From positions 1,116,001-1,180,000 of the forward strand of contig JBLDXI010000054.1 of the NCBI GenBank assembly GCA_047495785.1: 64,000 nucleotides of DNA, written 5' to 3'. Position 1 is the first letter of the stretch. Each line of letters starts with the position of its first letter. Under the pieces are notes generated by a model, which was given only the letters and a program-made list of their open reading frames with translations, did no database searches and was not told the DNA's origin. Of the stretch, positions 41,472 to 53,216 are shown one piece after another. Source of the stretch: Lepidodermella squamata. Its lineage: Eukaryota > Gastrotricha. A program made the translations under genes and the position numbers.

Positions 41472-44222
41472 ATGACGCGAGCTATTATCTTTTTCTGGCT
41501 TCAATTCTGGGTAATCATGCAAGTCGCATTCGTGGGATCGTCGAAACTTCCTGCAAATAGCCCAATGCCTAGTCGCATTTTCGCTTCGAGCTTTAACAAG
41601 AGTGATCCGAGAGGAAGAATATTGTCTTTGCCTGCAACGATAAACTACGGAGGTCCATTGCTTCCTCTTGGTCCAACTTGCACAGAAGGAATGCGCTTTG
41701 CCATTGACAGCATTAAGAAGACAGCAAATTTTCTGCCTAATTACGAAATAGCTATCGACCCATTGGACGATATGGTAGGTTGACTTAGCGACCATTGTAA
41801 AAACCTACAATTTATTGCAAATTTCAGTGCTCCAGGGCTGGTGGGGTCAACAAATTTTCTAGCGAAATGCGACGAAACGACGAAATCGCTGATAGGTTTC
41901 CTATTCATTTAGGATCTTACTGTTCGGGCAATATATACACAGGCCAGTATCACCATCACTTCAACTTTTTAGGGGTAAGAGATGAAACAATAACTAATTA
42001 ATGATCGATTGGTTGAAACTTGCCTTCGATAGCTAACGATGGTTGCATCGAACGACGAAATTCACAAGTTTGTTTCACAATACCAAGGATACTTTCCGAG
42101 CCTCCCTCTTCTCGGTACTGCTCACTATGCTCTTCCTCAATTTTTCGACATGATGAATTGGAGGAAGATCGGAATAATATCTGAAAACGCAAAATACAAT
42201 ACTGATGTAAGATTGCTTGCAATGATAAATTGTAATTAAAAATTCCAAATATGGATCATAGATTGAAACCAAACTCGCCATCGATTTGGAGAAGCTAAAC
42301 CCACCGGTAAAGATCGGCATCTTCAGATTCCTTTATATGTCTGGAGTTGCTCCCGAATCTAGCTGGATCGAAGGTCCAGCACTAGAGTTGAAGGAATTCA
42401 ATCCGAGAATCATCATAGTCAACGCTGTGCTTTCAGTTCGAGTGGCTTGTTGGCTTCACAGGCTTAAAATGTTCGGCCCAAACTACGTCATCCTATCAAT
42501 GACGCTGCAATCCTTCGCCCCTTCTGAGTTACTGCGTTTCTCCGATTGGTGCTCAGAGGAAATGCTTAAGCAAGTCTTGGAGAGTTTCATCTTCTTTGGT
42601 TACGCGAATTCGATGAGTATGGGCGATTTCGATTCGGTTGATTCATTAGGCAACACTGGGCGCCAGCTAGACAAAGCCCTTCAGACCGCCGTTGAAAGTC
42701 CTGAGAGTGATTCAAGATGGTGGCATTGGCGGTCTTACTGCTACGACAATGTCATGATAGCGGCTCATGTTTTGAATCAAACTGAATCTATATTGAACAC
42801 ACGTAATTCTCTTGCGAACTAATATTTGCCCTTAATTTTCATTCTTCTATACAGGTAACGAAACTCTGTCCGATTGGTTTACGTCAAAACCGAAATTCCA
42901 GCAAAACGGATCGCAGATATTTGAAACAATGAAAGAGTCATTATTCTCAACAAAACTGATGACCAAAATGGGTTACGTTGAGTTCGATCAGACCACTAAG
43001 CGTAACAGCAGGGGCAAAATGAATATCGGTTTCTTCCAAGTTCAAATCGATGAACGAAACCGTTTAGCACCCTGGGTTATTGCTACGTATGATACGAAAA
43101 CTGGAAAGTTTCTCGCAATACCAGGGGCTATGAAATGGCGAACAGCTGACGGACAAGCGCCAACAGACAGTCTGCGGGTAGTGCAAATCAACTCTCCTCT
43201 GATCAACACTGCAGCCTACGCAACGTTAGCGGTGATTTCCGCATCCATAGTTATCATTAATATAATTCTAATTTCGCTTCTATGTTTACGCCGAGACCGC
43301 TCATTCAACTATTTGATCCTAATTGGAAATATTTTCCTCCAAATTTACATCTTGATCCGACCACCTCTGATACTTTCTTGGCTCGCTGTATCGTGCATGA
43401 TAGCTTACAGTGGTTTGTTTATCGGGGTTCTCTCCCAATTCCTCGCATTTGCGGTTAAACTGGAAATTTCCAATATTAGCCGTTTTCGTCGCACGCAGCG
43501 TAGTTCCCGTTTTCAAAGCACCAGTTCCGGAGTTTTCGAGCGGATGAAATCTGCGAGTTCGGAATCTTTAGCTGCACTTGGCTGTTTAGGCATTTTGGTG
43601 GTCGTATTGGGCCTGATTGCAGCGTGGTTTGCCAGCGATCCTTTGGTGATCGATACAGTAATTTCCGAAGTAAATATTGCTTCAAATGATGGTAGCGTCG
43701 GATACCAATACTTGAGCAACCGCTGTATTTTAGGCGAGGAGCTGCAAACCTACATTCTGATGGGTCTGATCATCGTTATTATTAGTACTCTGGTACTACG
43801 AGGCGGATACTTAGCATATCTCTTCCGATCGGTGCGTTTTATTGTCTCAAGTTTAAGTTTGATAGTGACACTTTAAATTTCAGAGCAACAGCGCTGGTGG
43901 ATCAGACCTTTTAGCAACAGGAAAATGCTTATACGGAAGCGCAATCCTGTGGGTTTGCGGTGCTGTTGTGGCTGCAGCGATGTTCGACGACGCCGCTGAC
44001 AGGAAACATCTGGCGATATGCGTCACCGTAATCGGAAGTTGCCTGCTTAACCTGAATATGATATTTGCTCCGAAGCTGCGATCGCTGCTGCTGGAGAGCC
44101 TAAGAACTGAAAGGATGACCGATGTTAAGGTTCGAACACATCCATCAAAGTCGGTTGTGCGGGGTGGCAGGACATCTCAGTTTGTTGAGGAGCGCAGTAG
44201 TAGGGATATCGCTCATTCTTGA
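41472..44222 (+). CDS. Class C GPCR, GABA-B-like receptor B (six exons)
   Basis: Exons 41472-41774, 41828-41974, 42033-42206, 42262-42802, 42855-43831 and 43884-44222 join to 826 residues. Exons 2-4 have exactly the lengths of those in receptor A (147, 174, 541). Signal peptide MTRAIIFFWLQFWVIMQVAF; ligand domain with GGPLLPLGPTCTEGMRFAID, MMNWRKIGIISENAKYNTD and SRWWHWRSYCYDNVMIAAHV; linker MKWRTADGQAPTDSLR; TM segments from LAVISASIVIINIILISLL to CLYGSAILWVCGAVVAAAMF; basic tail. AATAAA at 44323-44328. The ligand domain is close to that of receptor A (about 20 differences in the 180 residues of exon 4) while the TM part is much more diverged. Ligand unknown. Confidence 0.85.
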
Positions 44223-44526
44223 GATCCAAAGCCAATAATGCTGGAACCCTTGTATATCGCGAAGTTCTGGCTTCGATTCATACAAACCCCGATGATGTAA
44301 CACCGTTTATGATATGATTTTAAATAAAGTAATGCTGGAAGTGAACAAAGAATCACAAAGAAACACTCATGACAAGTCGGGTTGCTCGATAGAATTTAGC
44401 TCGACGGAATCTATGGATTCCTGAAATAACAAAAATGTAATTATTTCGAAGTGCGGCAAGGGACACAACCTGAGTAAGTAGAACGCGTTGATGCTCTTTG
44501 AACTAGGCAATAAAAAATTCGACGGT

Positions 44527-44872
44527 TTTTACACTCGTTTTCGCGGAAGAGAACCTGGATATTCACGTGTTATTCATGTGATGCTGCTGTTACAACAAAC
44601 ACGCGAGCAAACAACCACTCCTTAAATTCGCGTCCCGGTAGTACGTGCAACGCTGTATAAACTCATCTCAAGCATGATCTAATCATTTGATCATTTTGCT
44701 TTTACACTTGTTTTATTCGCCAAAGGGAACCTGAATATCCACGTGTTATCCACGTGGTGCCTGCTGTTACAACAGCCATTCGAGCAAACAACCACTCTAA
44801 TTCGCGCCTCGGTAGTAGGTGCAACGCTTTAAAAACTCCCCTCAAATATGACCTAATCATACTCATCAGTTT
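44527..44872 (+). repeat. Tandem ~172-bp duplication upstream of the PAN-domain gene
   Basis: Units start at about 44527 (TTTACACTCGTTTT) and 44699 (TTTTACACTTGTTTT) and share GAACCTG-ATAT-CACGTGTTAT, TGCTGTTACAACA, CGAGCAAACAACCACTC and GTGCAACGCT. Each contains a CACGTG palindrome, the second as CCACGTGTTATCCACGTGG. It lies just upstream of the next gene and probably holds its regulatory elements. Confidence 0.6.
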
Positions 44873-44896
44873 TCAAATAAATTCAGAGAAGTCATC

Positions 44897-45236
44897 ATGC
44901 TGGTAAAACTGGCTATCGTCTTCGCATTACTTGTTGGCGCTGTTTGTGAGTTAACTTTTTCAAAAGTAAAAAATGAGCGAATTTCTGTATCTAACAGCCG
45001 CTAACAACTACCGATACAGCACTAGCAGTTGCGTCGCCTGGAACAGGTCAAATATTATTAGGCGAGTCTCGGGATCTCAATCGCGTCATCAATGCACCAC
45101 GATTTGCGATGCAGAGAAGAATTGCAGGGGCTTCTGGCACACCAGGCCTGTTAGCAGAGGTGACTGCTACCTGCTGTCCTCATACGCTAACGCTGGCAGC
45201 TACAACGGTCCTGATGGCCATTACGTCAGAGCTTGA
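44897..45236 (+). CDS. Small secreted PAN/apple-like protein
   Basis: Exons 44897-44945 and 44998-45236 (intron 52 bp), 95 residues. Signal peptide MLVKLAIVFALLVGAVSA, then one PAN/apple-type domain with CTTICDAEKNCRGFWH and GDCYLLSSYANAG. These are the cysteine spacing and the aromatic/CYLL motif of that fold, which binds proteins or carbohydrates. AATAAA at 45310-45315. It sits between receptor B and 7TM copy 4 with its own duplicated promoter region. Confidence 0.7.
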
Positions 45237-45500
45237 GCTACGGCCCGGATTATGCTGGATTGAATTCATTCAATTTGGGAAATCATAATTGCGCCATATG
45301 AGGCTAATCAATAAAATTGCGATAAACATATCTTCCGGGTTTGTTTCTAAAAATTAATCAAAATAGCTGATAATTCTCACATTTATCGGCATTGAGAACG
45401 TTTTATTTCATTACGGCAGTTTGAAACGTGACTGTTTACAGATTTCATATCGGCCTGCTTCCGAAAATTTTGTAAATCATTCCGAGCATCAGCGAAAAAT

Positions 45501-47016
45501 ATGGCCTCTAATTCAACCTGTGCTTGTTTTGGCGAGTCTTGCAGCGATTGGCCATTGGCCCTCCTCATGCATGCGGTGTTCATGCCCGCAGCAAGCTTTG
45601 TACTCCTCCTAATCGAAATTTCGACCCTGAAACGAATGTCTACAACCATGCCCATCCTTTTAACAGCATCTGTCATGAAATATCTACCGAGACTGTCACG
45701 ATTCAAGCCTACAGATTCGATGTATTCAGGATCGATACAAGTAACAATGGCTCAGCAGGCAGAAGCTTCAGCATTGGATAATCAAGCCTTCGAATCTGAT
45801 AGAGGCAGTGTAGCCTCAGAATTCTCCGCCATCGACAAACGCCACACTATGGAAACGAATGAAACATACCAGAAAATGGAGAACGAAATGCTCGAGGTTG
45901 AAGAACAGCTGCTGAAGCGATGTCAGAAGAAGTGTTTCATATGCGTAAGGACTATAGTCCGAATCATGGCTGTCTATTCAACGATTCGAACGCTGGACTT
46001 TTTGAAGCCTGAGGCTCACATCTCGCAGTTCCAGGGCGATATCGGATATTTGTTTTGCTACCTGGTTATGCTGATGTTTTTCGTTCAGAGAAGCGCGATT
46101 ACATTCCTGTTGTTCTACATGTCCTTCTCCATAGCTGAGCTTTTGATTGTTACAAGACTGATGCGGAAACATGGGAAGAACTTACTGCCCATGCCAGCGC
46201 CGTTGTTGAAACTGACTGGGACGCCGATTTTCACGATGTTTGGGTGCTTCATCGCCGTAGTGTTGATGCTGACATCTGTTGGAAGTTACGACTGCGTACT
46301 TTGCGATCCTTACCACAAAATTATTCATATAAGACGCCGCGACTTTGATGCATCACTCCATGTTTACAAGGAAATGTTTAGGATGATGGATAATGTCTAT
46401 TTGGCATTAGCTGCTCTATTCGACAGTAAGTTGGTTTTCAAGTTAGCCTTAACCCGAACCCTAACCTGAACCCTAACCCTAACCCTAAATATGACCTCAA
46501 TTTTCAATAAAAGTAAGGGGTTAGGCCAATAACCTCAGGATTCGGGATTTAAGACGGAGAATTTGTAAATTCAATACAACCAATCTTTTTACAATAGCTT
46601 CCCTCCTCTCGTTATCGCTAATCGGTATTGGTTTGACGAGGTATATTGCTGACAGCTATACTGGACCTGTAAAACAATATCTAGTCGCAATCGACCAAGT
46701 ACAGCTTGTGGAAAACAAGACACAGCACGATCTTCGAAAGAAGTTCATAATCACCTGGATTACTGCGATGATTGCAGGGTTTATCATGGCTCTGCATCAA
46801 AAGCTGCACCACCTGAGCGAGCTGATCGCAAAGCTGAATACGTATAGAAATGTTGGAATTCATACGGACTGCATCTTCATCAGTTCTCCGGTCGCGATCT
46901 CGGACCAGCACTGCATCGGCGATGACTACGTGTTCCTGGTGGAAATTTTTACTAATGCTATTGCTTTGCTTCAGCTTAATGGCTTCTTGAAATTCGTATC
47001 TTCCGACAGAAAATGA
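45501..47016 (+). CDS. Orphan 7/8-TM protein, family copy 4 (divergent, with long loop)
   Basis: Exons 45501-46425 and 46598-47016 give 447 residues. The family skeleton is intact: N-terminal CACFGESCSDWPLALLMH, ICVRTIVRIMAVYSTIRTLD, GTPIFTMFGCFIAVVLMLTS, YDCVLC, FIITWITAMIAGFIMALHQK and VGIHTDCIFIS. It differs by a ~50-residue longer polar loop after TM1 (FESDRGSVASEFSAIDKRH; MENEMLEVEEQLLKRC) with coiled-coil character. The same phase-1 intron site is kept, but the intron is 172 bp and holds a telomere-like repeat. AATAAA near 47053. Function unknown. Confidence 0.75.
46450..46489 (+). repeat. Telomere-like (CCCTAA) run inside an intron
   Basis: Imperfect then perfect repeats: AACCCGAACCCTAACCTGAA followed by three CCCTAA units. 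It is the only such run I saw in the window and lies within the intron of 7TM copy 4. Confidence 0.7.
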
Positions 47017-47198
47017 ATATAACTAACGCTTTACTAATGACTTGGACACAAAAATAAATATTGCAAACATGACTCGAAAAGCTTGAAGCAGAGTAGAAAT
47101 ATCAGCGAAAAATCAGCAGATTGATTATCGACATTGACTTGTGGTATAACTACAACCCTGTTCCTAGCGAAGAAAGCTGAGACATCGAAGGAGTTGAA

Positions 47199-49977
47199 CT
47201 ACTTGAAGATAGCCGCCAAGCTCTTGGACATGTAGTAAGGCTTGTCTGCACTGCCATCATTTCGCTCGCTATCCTCGAGAACGCATAGGAAGGTCGTTTC
47301 GACTCCGACCTCGTAGACGTGGAAGCAAAGTGAGGCTACGGCGAAGGAAGACAGCACCACTATCTAAAAATGAATCAAATGTAAAATCACCAAATTCCCT
47401 TCATGAAAGATTTACTATGATCGGGACGTAGAAGAAGTGCAATGTGGGGAAAGATGGTTGCAGACTCGGAATCGCAGTTACCAGATCTCCGTGGAAGTAA
47501 AAGTAAGACAACAGACCAACTCCAGCTACGACGATAAGCTTCGAAATCAGAACAAGGAAGCTCGAAACTCCACTCAGGATCACGGCCCGCCCAGCGTTTC
47601 TCATAATCAAAGCCCAAGCGTCGAAGGCAGATACAAGAAAATTACGACCATGGATAGCCATCATGATGTAAGCCTACACATTTCGAAAATATCATCTTTC
47701 ATCCTTCATCGTTAATTCAAACCTTTCTTGCGACGAATTTAACCAGCTTTTCAAGGCACGAGAAGCAGCACTGGACGCATTTGATGAGAAATTCAGCAGC
47801 GTGATTTTGTTGCTTCTTCAACTTGTAGGCGATGTAGTCCAGAATAATGTGCAAAATCGTCATGACAGCTATCAAAAACGATCCGAATGCCAAGGAACCA
47901 ATGTGGTACCTCAGCGTGCGATACAAGGCGTAAAGCAAAGGAATGGCGGGTATATCGTCCGGCTTTTTGAACGACCAGTAATACGCAGCGAAAGATCCTG
48001 CGAGAACTGCGATTCCGAAGCCAGCGACAAAGAAATAGGCCCAGAAGAACATTAAGGCGTTGTAGAGTTGGAAGAAGATCATGAAGTTTGTCTCGCCATA
48101 CTTCACGAATCGACACATATCCGTGAGAGATGTTTTCGCGAAAGCTTTTATCCCGGTTTGCGTTCCATTTGTCGTAACGTTGATCATAGCCTCGTAGTTG
48201 CAGTTTGTCATTGAAACCGGGAGTTTGATCAGCCCAGCATTTGGTTTGTTCGCGAACTGGGGCTTAGCTAGAGTTGCGAGGCAAACTGCTGTTCCGATGG
48301 CGATAGTCAAAACCATCAGTTTAAGGGCGAAGGGGATGAGTGGCCACAGCAAGATGCTAGGCATATGGCTCAGCGCGACAGAAGTTTCTTCGAACAGCTT
48401 GATTGCTAACTTAATTCTCGACCCCAAAAAGCAGAGAGCTAGCAGTGAAATCACAAGAACGGCGAGGGAAATGAATCCAACCCAGAGCCATAGATCGGGC
48501 TGTAGTAAGAAAATTTCAGTTTAAGCCCTGAAAATCTCACAAGAAACTTACGGATTCATTCCGAATAGAGAAAGGCTGGTAAAAAATACAAAAAATATTA
48601 ACAGAAAATGATGAAAATTTAGGAAATTAAGAAAGTGATTCCTTTCCAATCACGAAGAAAAGAGCAGAAATAGCTAAAATAAACAAAGCAGTTAGTGCTA
48701 GGAACTGACCAATTGGGAAACTGACGAGTTCTGACCAAATTCAATATTCTGACCCAATTAATATAATAATCTAATGAAATTACCATAGTTACCATAGTTG
48801 CGTTGACTTGAGCGTTTAACGAATTTGCAAGAGACGACAGCTGATCGGGAATTTTGACGTAGTTAGTCAGCATGTTGTAGCGGTAGAACGCAAACCCTGT
48901 CACGATGATCCAAAGAATGACGAAAATAACCAAACTAGCCCAGACAATTGGGGCGACAACGCATCTGAGCAAAGCGATCCAGATGAAAGAAATGACTAGG
49001 GCAATGGCGATGAATACTAGAATATGCCGCCATGCAGCTTCAAGGTCTGAGAAGCACTTTGACGACCAAGATTGCATTTCAATCAGGTAAGTCACGGCGC
49101 TTCTAGATGCAATCAACTGATCCATGGTAACGATTCCTCCCTTCGCGTCTACGAAGGTTGCATTCGTAGTTTGAGCTACGTAATTTGCTGCGTCGATCAG
49201 ATAACTCGGGACACATCGGCCAGCTACTGGCCGGGCTGGTAATAGATAGGGTGCGCACAACCCGGTTTCGACCAGCTCTTGAACTTTCAACTTGAGCCAT
49301 TTGTTGTCAGGGATTGATTCGTTGAAGTTGACCTGATCAACGCAGACCATTTGTTGCCGTCTCACGTAGGGGCTGATGCCGTTTATATTTTCGGTGAGTT
49401 GGAGGCTCATCCATGACCAGGTTGCGTTTGGGCACTGCTCGACGCAAACTTGAGTTGTGGGGCAGCCTGAGAATGGCAGAGATGCCATATTCTTGGCGCA
49501 TTGCATAAGGTCATAGAAATGCAAGTAAGGCTTTGATCTAAATCAGAATTTTCATCATCATAAATAATTTTTAAGGAAGATTTCTACGCGAATTGATCAA
49601 CTCCACATAGACGGCCCTGGCTGTCAGTTGGGTAGACCAGCATTAACGGGTTACTTTTCGAATAGGCTGAAACATCAAACAAATAAGAATTACCAAGTCA
49701 TTTCATATTGAAATCGAACCGTAAAGAGAAATTATGATTCCGACCAGCGAACAGGCGAGAAATACGAAAAAACAAATGATGTCGGTGCATGATCGGTCGT
49801 GGAGAGGGCCCTTGAACTTTGGGTCATGCGAATAAGCCTCACCTAGCAACGAAAATGAAGAATCACAAGAAAATGCTGACGATTTGAGAACTAACCGAAT
49901 TTTTTCCGCTTCTTCTCTGAAATATCCTCAACCTTGTTGCTTGGCACAATTGGTGTGTTTTCATTCGCTGATGACAT
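47199..49977 (-). CDS. SLC44 choline-transporter-like protein
   Basis: Eight exons on the minus strand: 49977-49896, 49842-49720, 49666-49588, 49537-48784, 48575-48552 (24 nt), 48499-47723, 47673-47416 and 47363-47199, together 2262 bases and 753 residues with every phase matching. The N-terminus has DPKFKGPLHDRSCTDIICFF, the cytoplasmic family signature before TM1. The large extracellular loop has YPTDSQGRLCGVDQ and paired cysteines; about ten TM segments follow. The C-terminus has YIMMAIHGRNFLVSAFDAWA and FLCVLEDSERNDGS then KPYYMSKSL. SLC44 proteins move choline and related substrates across plasma or mitochondrial membranes. Exon 4 could end at 48793 instead of 48784 (tandem donors). Confidence 0.92.
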
Positions 49978-51094
49978 GCCGAAAAAAGAAGGTTAGGTTA
50001 AATTGACAGGATACAAAATTGTATTTCACAGCTTATAATGCCTAATAAATAAATCGACCCTCACGATAAAATGTCTGAAGAATATTAGGTATTGCGTGCT
50101 GAGGCTCGATAATTAAGAGTTGCCACTTGCGCTCCTGAAAAGATTATCGATCGGTCATGAAGTAAGAGAGGTAAATTATACTTTTTGCCAATGAAACTTT
50201 CATTCAGCTCAACTGCACTAACGCATACATTTAGCGCTGATGAATTAGGCATTTAGGAATACTACACAGCGTGTTTTAGGGTGAGGAGCGCCCGTGAGCA
50301 GCTGTTCCCACATTATAAGAAAAACAAAGCGTAGTAATTACGCTGTTTTGCGCCCATGTCTGTATTTTTTGGTATTTTTCAATGCGCTGGATTACGCTAA
50401 TTACCCCTGCGCAATGGCTCGGTGTGTTGGCTCCTTTTGCTCTACGAGCGATCAACATGGAAATAAAAAGCACCTGTGTAAAATGCATAATATGTGGGCC
50501 ACAGAATATCAAAAGATAACTTAATTTCTCTGGCCTAATTTTCTCTTCAAAGATGAATTTACCTTTTGGGGAAGGACCTATGGAGTGTTCCATACGTAAC
50601 ACAAACAAATAAAATTCGGGATAAAGGAATCAGAAATTATAAAATGAGAAAAATCACTGAATGGTCTGAAATGCAATGAGAATACCATTCAGGTAGATTT
50701 CTTGTGAGTAGGATTCAAAAAAAATCCAAGAAATTTGATAAAACCAGGTAAAAACCGAAAATTACCGAACCAGTTACCATCGGGGATTACAGGGTTTTCT
50801 CTAGTAAGTTTTTAACGTCTTCTCCTGAAATATAGTGAATGAAGGATGGAAGATGTTCTCGGCGGGCTAAATTTCAAAAAATTAGTTTAATTTCTTCGAA
50901 ATTTTGCAAAATTTCAAATTGGTTGCGCAATTCAAGGGACTCGCTTTATCAACAATTTCGCTACACACAAGATGAGTGGAATGTTTACATCCAAGCGAGA
51001 AGCTAACTCTTGACACGCCAGCGCATTTCAAGTGTTTTGCGCAACTAGTTTTCGCAACTCCAAAAAAGCAGCAGCATAAATTTGAAGCTACAAC
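49978..51094. other. Intergenic, no supported gene
   Basis: Divergent spacer between SLC44 and the first mini-TM gene. ORFs at 50276-50608 (both strands) lack features. Confidence 0.45.
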
Positions 51095-51362
51095 ATGTTT
51101 TCCTCTACTCTGTCGTTGGTAATTCTCTCGCTGATTGCTCCGCTATCAATTTTCAAAAATGCTGGGATATCACCAGGTAATCTTGAACTGCCAGCTGTGA
51201 GATCTCAAGTCAAGAAATTTCGTTCTAGTTGAAGGAGGCGAAACAGTTTACAATTTCGAGAAGCAGCGAACAGCGGACCTCGGCGTGGCCATCGCAATTA
51301 TTGTGACCTTACTCCTTGTAATGATAGCTGTCATCTTGATATTCATTTTTGTGAGATGTTAG
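51095..51362 (+). CDS. Mini type-I membrane protein, copy 1 (71 aa)
   Basis: Exons 51095-51176 and 51229-51362 with a phase-1 intron of 52 bp. Exon 1 is a signal peptide (MFSSTLSLVILSLIAPLSIF). Exon 2 has a ~20-residue ectodomain (VEGGETVYNFEKQRTADLG) and one TM segment (VAIAIIVTLLLVMIAVILIF) ending FVRC-stop. The exon layout and the cysteine at the cytoplasmic face are those of the other copies at 53-60.5 kb, although the sequence is the most divergent. AATAAA at 51382-51387. No known family recognised. Confidence 0.6.
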
Positions 51363-51448
51363 AAAAATACGACCATCGAACAATAAAATTATTTTACTCA
51401 AAATGTCAGCCATCACAGAAAATTATTGCGATTGTCATACAGTTAACT

Positions 51449-52559
51449 TCACAATTCGTAATGATCTGTTATAACGTCACTTACTTCACCTAACGTTTCT
51501 TCATCACCGATTTGCCACTGGTATAAATCGACGGCCGTAAGTCCTGCTTTCGACTTGACGTCTTTCAAACCTTCGTAATTCTCCATCAAATACCTCACAA
51601 TAGCATCTTGACCGGAAAGAGCGGCATGGTGGAGAGCTGTCATGCCGTCCTGGTCGACTGAAAACGGATTCGCTTGTTTCACCTTGTTTGTTAACAAGTA
51701 TTTCACAATGGCTAAGTGACCGTCCTTTGCAGCCAGCAGTAATGGAGTCCTTTCTAGCCCATCTCTCGCTTCGATCAACTCGTCGTACTGCCGAAGTAAC
51801 AGCTTCACCGAGCCTAGAGATCCTATCCCAGAGCATGCGGCATGAATTGCCATGAACTTGGTTTCAGAGCCGATTTCTCGGGCGAAAATATCGGCACCCA
51901 AGTTCCGGATTAAAAATGCAACAACGCTTGGGTAATCTCGAGTTGCCGCCTCGATCAAAATGGTAGTTTTGACTGCTCCAACTCCAGTCACGAATTTGAT
52001 AAGCGTTGCATCTGCTAATCGTTTCAAGACCGAGCATCGTGGTGTCAACGTTTTCTCTGGGTCGAAGTGGCGTTCGAATTCAAAGCGGAACCGCTCTACG
52101 ATAGCCTTGAGCCTCGATAGGCTGCCAGATTCGACGGACAAGAGCAATTGCATTCCATAGTCTGCCGTCTGAGGGAAAATTCTAGAAATTTCTGAACTGC
52201 AGCTCAAATTGTGTTACCTGCTGAATGAGGTAATCCGCTTCGGACTTGATTTGGGATTTCCATTTAGAAAAATTAGCACTGTTCGCATTGAGATCAGAAT
52301 TCTTGAGGCTTAATTCATATGCATCATCCTTAAAAGGCAGGATATGAAACAATTTTCCTGAAAATTTAGTTTACTTACAAATAGCTGAAATTCTTCAGAG
52401 CAGTCTACGGCGAAATCGAGCTTTAGAGATAGTTAACGGAAAAAATTCAGTATTACCTTCCATTGGGTCGGAAACCATAGGAAATTCGCCCATAAGTTCG
52501 AATGACGAAGTGGACCATGCAGCAGCAACAATAATCACAGAGAATATTGTCCACAGCAT
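51449..52559 (-). CDS. Ankyrin-repeat protein with a signal peptide
   Basis: Exons 52559-52476, 52420-52379, 52328-52218 and 52168-51449 give 318 residues (the first donor, GTTTCC, is weak but is the only one keeping frame). The N-terminus MLWTIFSVIIVAAAWSTSSF looks like a secretion signal. After an acidic spacer come about four ankyrin repeats: TTILIEAATRDYPSVVAFLI, FMAIHAACSGIGSLGSVKLL, RTPLLLAAKDGHLAIVKYLL and MTALHHAALSGQDAIVRYLM. Ankyrin repeats bind proteins and are normally cytosolic, so an exported form is unusual. It lies inside the mini-TM gene array. Confidence 0.75.
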
Positions 52560-53216
52560 CTTTCAAATTGTCACGAGCCTCGAGTCAAGCCATTCCCTCG
52601 TTTCTTTCTTGCAATTATTAGCCTATTTATCTGAATATAGGCTCTTAAGATGCTCCCCCGCTTTTACTATACGATAAAGAATTAGTACTGACCAGTGAAA
52701 TTATAGTAGTAGCCACGCGTGAGTGGAAAAAATGGGCGTTGGCTAGGCAGTAGTGTTGTTATTATACTCAGTTTTCTTTCACGAGTGCTGTGGCCGCATG
52801 TAGTTTAGTATTATAGAAGCCGCAAGTGCCTTTTTATTGATTAAGCTGGCCACAGCAGTGCGGTCGACTTACGCGCATGTTTTTCCACCTGCCACTCTTT
52901 TATGAAACGGCTTTTGTTTACATTCTTAGATACTATACTGCGGCATCAACGCAATGACAAAAGCGCTTTGTTCGTAAAGTCAACTTGTTACAATAAAGAC
53001 GCTCCGCTCTTTTTGCAAGCGTCTCAGTGTTACATCAATTAACTCCGAAAAAAACGCGTTTTGCAAAATTCTGTCAATTTATTTACATCAATTTGGATAC
53101 AAATTTGAAATTGAAGCCTTCCATGCAATAAATTATGTACAATCTCCATTCATAACCGCATAAAATTCAGCAAATCTGTGCGAGAGGTGTTGTGATAGGT
53201 GCAAAATCTCCAGCCG
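52560..53216. other. Intergenic, no supported gene
   Basis: No ORF with support. Presumably carries the promoter of the ankyrin gene. Confidence 0.45.

Noticed and set aside
44130-44150. GGTTCGAACAC resembling a tRNA B box
   Set aside because: Within the last coding exon of receptor B and without an A box or cloverleaf. I found no convincing tRNA gene in the window.
47437-48055. Plus-strand ORFs of 84-92 codons
   Set aside because: Antisense to SLC44 exons 6 and 7.
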